A stretch of 51,989 nt of DNA from RGIG5579 sp045655865 (GTDB lineage Bacteria; Bacillota; Clostridia; Oscillospirales; SIG627), in assembly GCA_045655865.1 (NCBI GenBank), contig JAZOQB010000058.1:1-51989 (forward strand), read 5' to 3'. The notes beneath the pieces were generated by a model. That model made no database searches and was not told the origin of the DNA. It saw nothing but the letters and a program-made list of their open reading frames with translations. The position numbers and the translations under genes are program-made. Below, piece by piece: positions 39,471 through 48,376 of this stretch. Each line of letters begins with the position of its first letter. Position 1 is the first letter of the stretch.

Positions 39471-40166
39471 ATGTATCAAATATTTTGGAAGCGTGCATTC
39501 GATTTGATCCTTTCCATCATAGCACTAACGGCTCTGTTTCCTGTTTTTCTGGTGCTTGCGGTACTGGGTGCGGTGATGATGAGAGAGAATCCCTTTTTTA
39601 CTCAGCCTCGTCCCGGTAGGATTGATCCTGTAACGGGAAAAGAAAAGATCTTTTCGCTCATCAAGTTCAAATCGATGAAAAGCGTGCGGAACGAAAAGGG
39701 AGAAATGCTTTCCGATGAAGCGCGCATTACTCCCTACGGACGGTGGCTTCGTCGGAGCAGCCTGGACGAGCTTCCTCAGTTGATCAACATTATACTTGGA
39801 GATATGTCTATCGTAGGTCCCCGCCCTCAACTGGTGAGGGATATGGTTTTTATGTCTCAGGAAGAGCGGAAGCGTCATCAGGTTCGCCCCGGGCTTACCG
39901 GCCTTGCACAAGTAAAGGGAAGAAACTGCATTACCTGGGAGGATAAGTTCCGGTTTGATCTGGAGTATCTTGATAACATTTGTTTTCTCGGAGACATAGA
40001 GATCGTTTGGAAAACGGTTTTCAGTGTGTTTCAAAATGAAGAACGCAGCAGTGAGGACGTGGAGAACACACAAGATCTTGGTGACTATCTGCTCCTTTCC
40101 GGCCTTATTGACAAGGAAAGATACGAACAAAAACTGAATGAGGCGGAGCATCTTTTGGAACAATAA
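39471..40166 (+). CDS. Undecaprenyl-phosphate sugar phosphotransferase
   Basis: Enzymes of this family (bacterial sugar transferase, PglC/WcaJ-like) move a sugar phosphate from a UDP-sugar to undecaprenyl phosphate and so start a surface polysaccharide unit. The 231-residue protein has one N-terminal hydrophobic segment (residues 9-38) and the catalytic domain with FKSMKSVRNEKGEMLSDEARITPYGRWLRRSSLDELPQLINIILGDMSIVGPRPQLV and RPGLTGLAQVKGRN. The Asp-Glu pair of SSLDELPQ is the catalytic signature. This is the short monotopic form, without the extra N-terminal helices of WcaJ. The last 60 residues are a family-atypical acidic extension. GAGAGG precedes the ATG. Confidence 0.93.
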   Translation: MYQIFWKRAFDLILSIIALTALFPVFLVLAVLGAVMMRENPFFTQPRPGRIDPVTGKEKIFSLIKFKSMKSVRNEKGEMLSDEARITPYGRWLRRSSLDELPQLINIILGDMSIVGPRPQLVRDMVFMSQEERKRHQVRPGLTGLAQVKGRNCITWEDKFRFDLEYLDNICFLGDIEIVWKTVFSVFQNEERSSEDVENTQDLGDYLLLSGLIDKERYEQKLNEAEHLLEQ

Positions 40167-40178
40167 GAAAAGCTTTTT

Positions 40179-41027
40179 ATGTGGAGAGAAAGAGAGGATG
40201 GCGTGGTATTGTGGAATGATTACAACCGTGCTTTGATCCCGGACTTGGCGCCCCATGAACAAGTCGATCTGACTCCCATTGAGAACAAAAGCATTTGGAA
40301 GCGGAAGACAAAGCCGCTTTTGGCCCGATGGACTTCTGATTTTGATTGTGGCAAGGAGTCCGTTTGGTGGTACGTCATCAAGGACACACCCCTGGACCTG
40401 TCTTCTTTAAAGGCGAAAAGAAGGTATGAGATCCGAAAGGGACTGAAAAATTTTGAGGGCCGAAGGATCGATCCCGGAGAATACAAAGAAGAGCTGTTTT
40501 TCGTGCAAAAAGAAGCTCTTCAGGCCTATCCGGAGAAATACAGGCCAAAGGTGGAAAAAGAATCTTTTGATCGAGAAGTAGACGGCTGGAAGAGCCTAAT
40601 GGTTTGGGGCGTATTTTGTCGGGAGAGCGGTGCTCTTTGCGGATACGCTTATATCAGAGCTCGGGGAAGGTGTTATTTTCTTCCGGTTTTGAAAACCGTG
40701 CCCCGGTATGAAAAGCTTGGGGTCAACGCTGCGCTTTTATATCAAATCCTCTCCGACCTGGAGGATGTGCTAGATCGGGGTATCTACCTTTGTGACGGCG
40801 CGCGGAGCATCTATCATGAAACGGCTTTTCAGGATTATTTGGAAAAGTATTTCGGCTTTCGCAAGGCCTATTGCAAGCTGCACGTTGCCTATCGCCCGGG
40901 GATGGGGTGGTTGATCCGCGTGTTATACCGTTTCCGTCATTTATTCTTTTTGTTGGATGGGATCGGTTTTGTGCACAGGATCAATGGAGTTTTGAAAATG
41001 GAAGAACTTGTAAGGAAACAGAAATGA
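40179..41027 (+). CDS. Acyltransferase-like protein (FemAB/GNAT fold suspected)
   Basis: The 282-residue soluble protein has the feel of a FemAB- or GNAT-type acyltransferase. LKAKRRYEIRKGLKNFEGRRI resembles the conserved basic segment of FemAB proteins, and WGVFCRESGALCGYAYIRARGRCYFLPVLKT resembles their central strand pair. Within a polysaccharide locus it may transfer an amino acid or acyl group to an amino sugar. ATG at 40179 has little ribosome binding site; GTG at 40203, five bases after AGAGAGG, is an equally good start. The next gene overlaps its stop by four bases. Function is inferred only. Confidence 0.5.
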   Translation: MWREREDGVVLWNDYNRALIPDLAPHEQVDLTPIENKSIWKRKTKPLLARWTSDFDCGKESVWWYVIKDTPLDLSSLKAKRRYEIRKGLKNFEGRRIDPGEYKEELFFVQKEALQAYPEKYRPKVEKESFDREVDGWKSLMVWGVFCRESGALCGYAYIRARGRCYFLPVLKTVPRYEKLGVNAALLYQILSDLEDVLDRGIYLCDGARSIYHETAFQDYLEKYFGFRKAYCKLHVAYRPGMGWLIRVLYRFRHLFFLLDGIGFVHRINGVLKMEELVRKQK

Positions 41028-41551
41028 AGGATTGCTACAAAGGCGACAAGAGTACCGTAACGCTTCCGGAAGAGAGTTTGGATTTTCAGATCTTCACATT
41101 TACGCCCTCCCTTTTTCGGAATGGGCTTTTTTTGCCCGGAGAAAAAAGAAGTCTGCGCAGTATCCTGGCCAGGCTGAATTTTTTTCTGATGACCGGCGGG
41201 AGAGCCAAAGTTTTCTATGCGACACGAGAGGGAATCTTGCTCCATAGCTCCTTTGTGATACCTCGGTGCTGGAAATTTCCTTTTTTATCGGAAAGGGATT
41301 ATTTTATCGGGCCTTGTGTTACATTCCCAAAATTTAGAGGTATGGGGATTTACCCGAAGGTGCTTGGTACCATTGTGAACACCTTGGACGATGGAGACAG
41401 AACGTTTTATATTGCGGTGGATCGGGACAATAAGCCATCTGTTCGGGGGATCGAAAAAGCAGGATTTTTCCGCATCGGAAGTGTTCGGATTTCCAAAGTT
41501 TTCAAGCGATATCATCTTCAAACAAATCAATCGGCGCCAAGCGGATCTTGA
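41024..41551 (+). CDS. GNAT-family N-acetyltransferase
   Basis: The 175-residue protein carries the GNAT acetyl-CoA motif: GPCVTFPKFRGMGIYPKVLGTIV (motif A, with RGMGI near residue 104) and the later VDRDNKPSVRGIEKAGF (motif B). It likely acetylates an amino sugar, or a modified sugar nucleotide, of the repeat unit. The ATG overlaps the stop of the previous acyltransferase-like gene, so the two are translationally coupled and may act in sequence. Longer in-frame starts run inside the previous gene and are rejected. Confidence 0.72.
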   Translation: MKDCYKGDKSTVTLPEESLDFQIFTFTPSLFRNGLFLPGEKRSLRSILARLNFFLMTGGRAKVFYATREGILLHSSFVIPRCWKFPFLSERDYFIGPCVTFPKFRGMGIYPKVLGTIVNTLDDGDRTFYIAVDRDNKPSVRGIEKAGFFRIGSVRISKVFKRYHLQTNQSAPSGS

Positions 41552-41581
41552 GGCGCAAAAAGAAAGGGGCAAGAGGGACGT

Positions 41582-42352
41582 ATGAATGAACTGGTTTCTA
41601 TTATTATGCCTTCCTTTCAGACCGGCTCGTATATCGATTCTGCCATTCGGTCTGTTTTGGACCAGAGCTATGAAAACTGGGAATTGATCATTGTGGACGA
41701 TGCCTCCACCGATGAAACGGATCGGGTGGTGGAAGGCTTTCTTTCAGATCCGCGGATTCGATATTTTAAAAACGAGAACAACTGCGGAGCCGCCCTCTCT
41801 CGTAACCGAGCATTACGGGAAGCCCGGGGGCGGTGGATCGCTTTTTTGGACAGTGACGATCTTTGGCTGCCTGAAAAGCTGGAGAAGCAGATTGCTTTTA
41901 TGCAGAAAACGGGATGCGCGTTTTCTTATACGGATTATCAGATCCTGTCTCCCTCCGGGGATATGCTGCCCTACGTCTATACAGCGCCCAATCATATTAA
42001 CAAGCACAAGATGTATCGCTATTGCTATTTTTCCACAATTACCGTTATGTATGACGCAAGTGTGGTGGGACTGATCCAAATTGCGGACATCAAAAAAAAC
42101 AATGACTACGCCATGTGGTTGAAAGCGGTGGAGAAGACCGATTGTTATCGGCTTGCGCTTTGCCTTTCCGTTTGCCGGAAACGGGAGGGATCCATTTCCA
42201 GCGGGAGCAAGATCAAGCTGATTCGCTATCACTATCTTCTGTTCCGGGAGGCCATGGGAAAATCGAGGATCGTCTCCCTCTTCCTTACGGGAAACAACTT
42301 GTTTTTCGGTGTTTTGAGAAAGCTGTTTTACAAGAAAAAAATCAAAGGGTAA
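41582..42352 (+). CDS. Glycosyltransferase family 2
   Basis: GT-A fold glycosyltransferases of family 2 add sugars from nucleotide donors. The 256-residue protein has VSIIMPSFQTGSYIDSAIRSVLDQSYENWELIIVDDASTDET (nucleotide-binding DDASTD at about residues 39-44), NNCGAALSRNRAL, and the metal-binding FLDSDDLW. The C-terminal part is short, with no membrane helices, so it is probably a peripheral enzyme acting on the lipid-linked sugar. GAGGG precedes the ATG. Confidence 0.94.
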   Translation: MNELVSIIMPSFQTGSYIDSAIRSVLDQSYENWELIIVDDASTDETDRVVEGFLSDPRIRYFKNENNCGAALSRNRALREARGRWIAFLDSDDLWLPEKLEKQIAFMQKTGCAFSYTDYQILSPSGDMLPYVYTAPNHINKHKMYRYCYFSTITVMYDASVVGLIQIADIKKNNDYAMWLKAVEKTDCYRLALCLSVCRKREGSISSGSKIKLIRYHYLLFREAMGKSRIVSLFLTGNNLFFGVLRKLFYKKKIKG

Positions 42353-42372
42353 CTGCCCTGGGAGTTGGAAAC

Positions 42373-43482
42373 ATGCGCGTTTTGCATATCAACTGTAATT
42401 ATCTGGGAAATCGGCTGCATCAGAATATGATAAAGCACTTGGATGCTTTGGGGCTGGAAAATCGGGTTTACGTTCCCACTTTTGACCTTGGTCTGATTCA
42501 GTTCCCGATTCGTGAAAATGTGACGGTCTCCCAGTGTTTTCGCAAGTGGGACCGACTATCTTTTGATTACAAGCAAAGTAAAATTTTCCGCGATGTTCAG
42601 AAAAAGATTTCTGTGGCTGATTTCGATCTGATCCATGCATACACTGTGTTCACCGACGGAAATATAGCAAGAAAGCTATGGAAGAGGTATGGAATCCCTT
42701 ACGTGGTGGCGGTGCGAAACACCGACGTGAACGACTTTTTTCGACACATGCCACACCTTCGAGGTCGGGGCGTGAAGATCTTAAAAGATGCGCGAGCCAT
42801 TTTCTTTTTGAGCCAAACATACCGGGATCAGGTCTTTCAAAAATACATTCCCGAGGGTTTAAGAGAGAGTTTGAGAAAAAAAGCTTATCTGATCCCAAAC
42901 GGGATCGACGATTTCTGGCTGGAGAACCCCCCGGAGGATCTACCGCTCGCACCCAAAGACCAAATCCGCTTGCTTTATGCGGGAAGAATCGATCGGAATA
43001 AGAATATCCCCACCATTCAAAAGGCCATGGCCTTTCTCCGGGAAAAAGGATATGAGGTACATCTTACCGTCGTGGGAAAAGCCGTGGATGTCAAAGAGAG
43101 AAAACGCATCTTTCAAGATCCTGCCACCACGGTGCTGGATGCTCAGCCAAAGGAAGAGCTGATCGGACGATACCGAGAGAATCATATCTTTGTTATGCCT
43201 TCCTTTACCGAGACGTTTGGAACGGTTTATCCGGAGGCGATGAGCCAGGGAATTCCGGTGATTTATACCAAAGGACAGGGCTTTGACGGTCAGTTTCCGG
43301 AGGGCGAGGTTGGCTTTGCCGTATCTGCATCCAAACCTGAGGAAGTGGCCATAGCCATCGAAAAAATCCTTTCCTGTTATCCGGCTATGGCAAAACGAAG
43401 TCTTGCGGGAGCAAAGGAGTTTTCCTGGAAAAGAATCGTACGGCAGTATCAGGAGATCTATCAGAATTTGGTTTCTCACTAA
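42373..43482 (+). CDS. Glycosyltransferase family 4 (GT-B)
   Basis: The 369-residue GT-B enzyme has the N-terminal acceptor domain (MRVLHINCNYLGNRLHQNMIKHL) and the C-terminal donor domain with LLYAGRIDRNKNIPTIQKAMAFL, HIFVMPSFTETFGTVYPEAMSQGIPVIYT. The E-x7-E motif (ETFGTVYPE) is that of family 4. A retaining sugar transfer to the growing repeat unit is expected. The ATG at 42373 is chosen because the family N-terminal strand starts there and TGGGAG lies nearby; a much longer frame reaching back to 42115 lies inside the previous gene. Confidence 0.92.
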   Translation: MRVLHINCNYLGNRLHQNMIKHLDALGLENRVYVPTFDLGLIQFPIRENVTVSQCFRKWDRLSFDYKQSKIFRDVQKKISVADFDLIHAYTVFTDGNIARKLWKRYGIPYVVAVRNTDVNDFFRHMPHLRGRGVKILKDARAIFFLSQTYRDQVFQKYIPEGLRESLRKKAYLIPNGIDDFWLENPPEDLPLAPKDQIRLLYAGRIDRNKNIPTIQKAMAFLREKGYEVHLTVVGKAVDVKERKRIFQDPATTVLDAQPKEELIGRYRENHIFVMPSFTETFGTVYPEAMSQGIPVIYTKGQGFDGQFPEGEVGFAVSASKPEEVAIAIEKILSCYPAMAKRSLAGAKEFSWKRIVRQYQEIYQNLVSH

Positions 43483-43508
43483 ATAATTGAAAGAAAGAAA
43501 CACCGATC

Positions 43509-44762
43509 ATGTTGCCAAACACAAGTTTTCAGTCGCTGGATCCAAAAATCGCTTCGCAAGAAGCGGCGAAAGCCTTTGCCATCTCCCAGTCTTTGTTGAT
43601 GGCAAAGAACATTTTGGTGCAGGGAAATCAATTTTTGTTTTCCATGAACGGCCTTTTGAACGCCTTGGTTTTGGCAATTAGCGCAGTATTGTATTTGACG
43701 GTGTTTATGCGTTTTTATTCGGTTTTGGAGCTGCGGAAAGGTACGATCGTCCTCACCTTGGCTTTGATCCTTTTCTGGATGATCCCCATCTACACCAATT
43801 CGAATTTCTTCGACGACCAAAACGTGCAAAATGAATTTACAAGCTTTTTGCTTTACGGTTTTCCCGGATTCTTTCTTTTGTCCCTGTTAAAGGATTGCGA
43901 CGTTTTACTGGATACCTTTTATAAGATGCGGGGATTTCTTTTTGCCATTTCGTTTTGTTCGATTGCTCTTATTCTTACCACGGGTTTTGAGTCTGCTAAG
44001 GATACATACGCAGAATACAGTATGGCTTTGGGAAGCAATATGGTTTTTCCCGCCTTCCTTTTTATTTCCGCTTGGTTCCGGGATCGCAAAATCTATGATT
44101 TTTTTGGAATGCTATTTTTCATCCTCTCCGTATTATTGTTTGCTTCCCGGTATCCCCTGGTATGTATCGTGGCGTTTTTGGGACTGCAGATCTTTCGCAG
44201 AGCCAGATCTTCCCGAAACCGGGCTCTTGTGGTTGTGATCCTTCTTTTCGTTGTGGTGCTTCTTCCTTTTTGTCAGAGTATCCTGAACTGGTGTTATGAG
44301 GTGCTCTTGGAGCAAAACGGAATTCGCAGCCGTACTTTGAGTCTTCTTCTGGAAGGAAACTTGGGCGATGACAGCGGTCGTTTCCAGATCTATCAAAAGT
44401 TGCTGATGGCGATCAAATGTTCTCCTCTTCTTGGTTTTGGAGCGGCCGGAGGCACGGTGGCCTTGGGAGATGACATTCCTCATAGCTTTCTTTTAGACGT
44501 ATTTGCCAGTTTTGGATACCTGTTTGGTGCCGCGGTTTTGGCTTTGAGCGCGTGGGGAATCGTCCGGCTCTACCGGAATAACCGGCGGCGGAGCAATCGA
44601 GAATATATTTTTATGTGTCTGTGCGCATTTTTGCCGATCTTCCTGTTCCAGAGGAGCTTTTTTACCGCTCAGTATTTCTGGTATCTTTTGGGAATGGTTT
44701 GCGGTCAGATGACAGATGGAGAAAAGAAAAAAACGACGGTGGAAGTAAGCGAATCTGTTTAA
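43509..44762 (+). CDS. O-antigen ligase/polymerase-like membrane protein (Wzy)
   Basis: The 417-residue protein has about eleven membrane helices. The large outside loop contains SGRFQIYQKLLMAIKCSPLLGFGAAGG, then DIPHSFLLDVFASFGYLFGAAVLAL, the pattern of the Wzy_C/O-antigen polymerase superfamily (R near the loop start, GFG, H-S/N). It probably joins undecaprenyl-linked repeat units on the outer face of the membrane. It occurs beside a Wzx-type flippase, which supports a polymerase role over a ligase role. The ribosome binding site is weak. Confidence 0.85.
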   Translation: MLPNTSFQSLDPKIASQEAAKAFAISQSLLMAKNILVQGNQFLFSMNGLLNALVLAISAVLYLTVFMRFYSVLELRKGTIVLTLALILFWMIPIYTNSNFFDDQNVQNEFTSFLLYGFPGFFLLSLLKDCDVLLDTFYKMRGFLFAISFCSIALILTTGFESAKDTYAEYSMALGSNMVFPAFLFISAWFRDRKIYDFFGMLFFILSVLLFASRYPLVCIVAFLGLQIFRRARSSRNRALVVVILLFVVVLLPFCQSILNWCYEVLLEQNGIRSRTLSLLLEGNLGDDSGRFQIYQKLLMAIKCSPLLGFGAAGGTVALGDDIPHSFLLDVFASFGYLFGAAVLALSAWGIVRLYRNNRRRSNREYIFMCLCAFLPIFLFQRSFFTAQYFWYLLGMVCGQMTDGEKKKTTVEVSESV

Positions 44763-44817
44763 GAGATTTTCGCAGTTCTGTTTCGCTTTTGCCGTTGAAA
44801 ATGAGAAGGGTGTAGGT

Positions 44818-45921
44818 ATGGGACAAACGATCAAGGTCCTTCAAGTGATGAACAGTGCCGTGGCGGGAGGAATTTCCGCAGTGGTCCTGAATTACTATCG
44901 CCACACAGACAAAGAAAAAATTGTTTTTGATTGCGCTATGCCCGATACCAAACTGGGAGAGCATGGTCGGGAACTGAAAAAGCTCGGCTGTCGCATCGAG
45001 GCCCTTCCGTTAAAATCCAGGCATCCGATCCGGTATTGGAAGACGCTCAAAAGGCTACTTCAAGAGGGTGGGTACGATGCCATTCACGTGCACAACAACG
45101 AGACCTCTTTTTTTCCGCTCTTTGTTGCAAAGTGCTGTGGAGTACAAACGCGCGTGGCTCACGCTCACACCGTTCGACCCATAAAAGGGGCTTTGGGGGT
45201 GGTCAAACGGGCGTTTTCCATCTTTTTTATCGGCCTTGTATCGACAAAACGGGTAGCTTGCTCCCGGGCGGCGGCGATTTCTATTTTTGGAAAAAAATCC
45301 CTTTTGTCTCCTAAAACCTTAATTCTGAAAAATGCCATTGAAGTGGATCGCTTTCGTTTTGATGAAAAGAAAAGGGAAGCGTACCGCGCCCAGCTTGGGT
45401 TGGAGGATCGATTTGTTCTTTGCTGTGTAGGAAACTTAGGTCCGGAGAAGAATCATAGCTTTGCACTCAAGATTTTGAGAGAAGTTTTGCGTGAAAAAGA
45501 AAATGCGATGCTGGTTCTGGTGGGCGGCGGAAAGCTGCGAGAGGAGCTGGCAGAGGAAGCCAAAAGGCTGGGACTGGAGAAGAGAGTCCTTTTCCTTGGC
45601 GTTCGAAGCGACGTGGGTTCCCTTCTTTCTGCTATGGACGCATTTTTGATGCCCTCCCGGTACGAGGGCTTTGCGGTGGCGGCTCTGGAAGGAGCATCTT
45701 CCGGGCTTCCGATTTTTTTATCCGACCGCATTCCGGAAGATCTGAAGTTTTATTCCCATGCCCGATATCTTTCCCTCTCTCTGTCGCCTGCGGACTGGGC
45801 AAACGCTGTTTTGGGCGCTAATTTGGATTTTAACCGGAAGGATTGTGGGGACCAGGTAAAAGATGCCGGATATGATTTAGAGGAAAACAGGGAGATCTTT
45901 GCTTCCCTTTATCAAGCGTAA
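44818..45921 (+). CDS. Glycosyltransferase family 4 (EpsF-like)
   Basis: This 367-residue GT-B enzyme begins KVLQVMNSAVAGGISAVVLNYYRH, a start typical of EpsF/capsular GT4 enzymes, with YDAIHVHNNETSFFPLFVAK and RVAHAHT. The donor domain has FVLCCVGNLGPEKNHSFALKIL, LVGGGKLREEL and AFLMPSRYEGFAVAALEGASSGLPIFLSD with the EGFAVAALE motif. It is the third glycosyltransferase of the locus, so together with the initiating enzyme the unit may have about four sugars. GAAGGGTGTAGGT precedes the ATG. Confidence 0.93.
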   Translation: MGQTIKVLQVMNSAVAGGISAVVLNYYRHTDKEKIVFDCAMPDTKLGEHGRELKKLGCRIEALPLKSRHPIRYWKTLKRLLQEGGYDAIHVHNNETSFFPLFVAKCCGVQTRVAHAHTVRPIKGALGVVKRAFSIFFIGLVSTKRVACSRAAAISIFGKKSLLSPKTLILKNAIEVDRFRFDEKKREAYRAQLGLEDRFVLCCVGNLGPEKNHSFALKILREVLREKENAMLVLVGGGKLREELAEEAKRLGLEKRVLFLGVRSDVGSLLSAMDAFLMPSRYEGFAVAALEGASSGLPIFLSDRIPEDLKFYSHARYLSLSLSPADWANAVLGANLDFNRKDCGDQVKDAGYDLEENREIFASLYQA

Positions 45922-45935
45922 AGGAATGATATGTT

Positions 45936-47417
45936 ATGAGCTCGGGCAAAAAACTGCTTGAAAATTCTATACTTTACTCCTTTAGCGGTATTTTGACAAA
46001 GTGCATCAATTTCATTCTTCTTCCTATTTATACCGCATCTCTGACCTCAACCGATTACGGGATTTACAGTCTGGTAGGGAGTTTTGTGGGTGCTGCCTTG
46101 TATTTGGTCTGCTTAGGGCTGGAGAACACGGTCATCCGCTTCTATTGCGATTACCGGGAGGATAAGGAAAAACTTTCCCGGTTTATCGGGTCTTGCCTTT
46201 ACCCGGTCTTTTTCATGGATCTTGTTTTGATTCTGGTCTGCGTGATCTTCCGGGAGGCTCTTTGCCGTTATGTGCTGGAAGGTGTTTCCTTCTTCCCGTT
46301 TGTGGTTATTGGTCTTCTGGAACTGTCTTGCCTTTCTCTGAATACCATCTATCACGGTGTGTTACGGGCCCAAGGAAGCGGCAGAAAGATGACAGCGACC
46401 AGCCTTGGGATGTTTTTGATCTCTACGGTTATGACCCTTCTTTTGGTGGTTGGACTGAAAAAAGGTGCTGCCGGTATGTTATTGGCCATCACCATTTCCC
46501 GCGCCGCTCTTTCGGCGTATGCCGTTTATGACCTGAAAAAGCGGGAGCTTTTATCCTTTTCTCTGGAATTTTCTTGGTTGAAAAAATCGCTTTCCTATTC
46601 TTTGCCCCTGGTTCCTTATCAGATCTCCACCAATATCGCGTCTTTTGTTTCCAGAGTGTTCTTGAACGGTGCCACCGCCCTGTCTACTGTGGGCGTGTAC
46701 AACATTTCCACTCAGATTGCCATGGTGGTGGATACGGTCCAGGATTCGGTGGGATATGCGTTTCGTCCGTGGCTCAATGAGACCTTGAACGAGGGGGCGC
46801 CGGAGGGAAAGAGGAGGATCCAAAATCTTTCCGAAATGATGATGAGCTTTTTCTCTATCATTTTCATTGGCATTGGGCTGTTTTCCTATGAAGCGGTCCA
46901 TCTCTTTTTCGGGGAGAGCTACTGGGGAGCCTGGAAGATCGTTCCGATTTTAACGGCGGCTTGCTCTATAAAGGCGATCGAATATTTTTATACCTACCAG
47001 TGCCTGTATTTTCCTCAGACAGCCAAAAAGATCTTCATTGTTTCATTGACGGGGAATTTTGCCAACATCATTCTGGCGGCTATTTTAGCAAAGCCTTTGG
47101 GGATGGTGGGGGCGGCCCTGGCCCAACTTTTGGCGAATACCATCATGGCGGTGGGCGCTGTTATTCTGGCAGGAACCCAGGGGAAGATCGGTTACCGCCT
47201 GTCATCACTGGTTTTGCCGTTGTTTTGCAGTTGGGGCGTGATCGCCCTGGGTGTATTACCCCCCATGATCTTTTCCTTTGGCGGTTTTCATTGGCTCTTT
47301 TTTGTGGGAAAGCTACTTTTGACCGGGGTTTATGCGATGCTGGTTTTGTTCCGCTATCAGGCGGAGTTTTTGGGACTTTTCCGGTCTTATCTTCAAAAAA
47401 AGAAACATTCGGTTTGA
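45936..47417 (+). CDS. Polysaccharide flippase (Wzx, MOP superfamily)
   Basis: The 493-residue protein has about 14 membrane helices and begins with the typical LLENSILYSFSGILTKCINFILLPIYTASLTSTDYGIYSLVGS, followed by LENTVIRFYCDYR. It should flip the undecaprenyl-linked repeat unit across the membrane for Wzy. AAAGGAATGATATGTT precedes the ATG. It lies 14 bases after the EpsF-like gene, in line with a single operon. Confidence 0.94.
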   Translation: MSSGKKLLENSILYSFSGILTKCINFILLPIYTASLTSTDYGIYSLVGSFVGAALYLVCLGLENTVIRFYCDYREDKEKLSRFIGSCLYPVFFMDLVLILVCVIFREALCRYVLEGVSFFPFVVIGLLELSCLSLNTIYHGVLRAQGSGRKMTATSLGMFLISTVMTLLLVVGLKKGAAGMLLAITISRAALSAYAVYDLKKRELLSFSLEFSWLKKSLSYSLPLVPYQISTNIASFVSRVFLNGATALSTVGVYNISTQIAMVVDTVQDSVGYAFRPWLNETLNEGAPEGKRRIQNLSEMMMSFFSIIFIGIGLFSYEAVHLFFGESYWGAWKIVPILTAACSIKAIEYFYTYQCLYFPQTAKKIFIVSLTGNFANIILAAILAKPLGMVGAALAQLLANTIMAVGAVILAGTQGKIGYRLSSLVLPLFCSWGVIALGVLPPMIFSFGGFHWLFFVGKLLLTGVYAMLVLFRYQAEFLGLFRSYLQKKKHSV

Positions 47418-47467
47418 AATAGGAAACTTTTTATTGCATTTTGGAAAATTTTTGTCAAGGGGGTCTC

Positions 47468-48376
47468 ATGAAGCTGCTGGAAATCATAAAAAAGCGCTTT
47501 ACCATTCAGGTTTATAACGTGGGACTGATCGCCACCGACTCCCTTCTTCACGGACTGGATTCCGGAAAAATTCGGTGGTTGCGCCACAGATACAAAGATC
47601 GCTTTTTTGCCGACCCTTTTTTGTGGTACCAGGACAAAACACGGTATTACATCCTGGCAGAGGAGATGTGCTTTTTTGAAGAGTATGGAAAAATCGTGCT
47701 TCTTGCCGTTGACAAAGAGAGCTTTTCTTTGAAGGAACGGCGCGTGGTCATCCGGGAGCCCTACCATCTTTCCTTTCCTTTCTGCAAGGAGGGCGGGGAG
47801 TGGATCACACCGGAAGCTGCCCAGAGCGGAACTTGCGTGCAGTATCGCCTGGACCGAAAAGGTCTTGATATTTTGGAGAAAAGGACGGTTTCTGAGTGCG
47901 GCATTATCGATCCGGTTTTTTTAGAACTGGAGGGGGAGAGTGTTCTCTTTGGATCCAAGACGGAGGACCCCAAGGGGAAACTGTTTGCTTATTGCAAAGG
48001 GGAACGCGGCATCTACGCCCCCTTAGATCTTCCGGTTCGAGAGGGGACGGACGTTTCCCGGAATGCCGGAGCCTTTTTCACATTTCAAGGGAAAATGATT
48101 CGCCCTGTACAGGATTGTACCGACCGATATGGAAGCGCGGTGGTTTTGATGCAAGTGGAAGACCCCACGCCGGAGAGCTATTCGGAAATTCCAATCGCCC
48201 GGATCGATGCACGGCACAATCCCCCTTATCATGAAACGCTTCACACTTTGAATGTTTATGGGAAGATCGCTCTGGTGGATGGAAGTTTTGACTGTTTTTC
48301 TTTGAGAAATATCGTTTTGCGGGCAATCAAGCTTTTTCGGCGAGGATTGAGAGGAAGAAAGGAGCAGGCGCATTGA
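47468..48376 (+). CDS. Beta-propeller protein resembling GINT1 N-terminal domain / GH43-like fold
   Basis: The 302-residue protein has repeated strand blocks such as RFFADPFLWYQDKTRYYILAEEM, EPYHLSFPFCKEGGEWITPEAAQSGT and CGIIDPVFLELEGESVLFGSKT. This pattern is that of a five-bladed propeller domain also found at the N-terminus of plant glucosamine inositolphosphorylceramide transferases and in bacterial polysaccharide loci. ADPF and HLSFPF with a following acidic ETS-like site recall GH43 active sites, but here the acids are only partly kept. It may bind or transfer a sugar. No signal peptide is seen. AAGGGGG precedes the ATG. It overlaps the next gene by four bases. Confidence 0.5.
   Translation: MKLLEIIKKRFTIQVYNVGLIATDSLLHGLDSGKIRWLRHRYKDRFFADPFLWYQDKTRYYILAEEMCFFEEYGKIVLLAVDKESFSLKERRVVIREPYHLSFPFCKEGGEWITPEAAQSGTCVQYRLDRKGLDILEKRTVSECGIIDPVFLELEGESVLFGSKTEDPKGKLFAYCKGERGIYAPLDLPVREGTDVSRNAGAFFTFQGKMIRPVQDCTDRYGSAVVLMQVEDPTPESYSEIPIARIDARHNPPYHETLHTLNVYGKIALVDGSFDCFSLRNIVLRAIKLFRRGLRGRKEQAH

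Noticed and set aside
42115..42372. N-terminal extension of the first family 4 glycosyltransferase
   Set aside because: The extension lies inside the family 2 gene, and the family N-terminal strand begins at the ATG at 42373.
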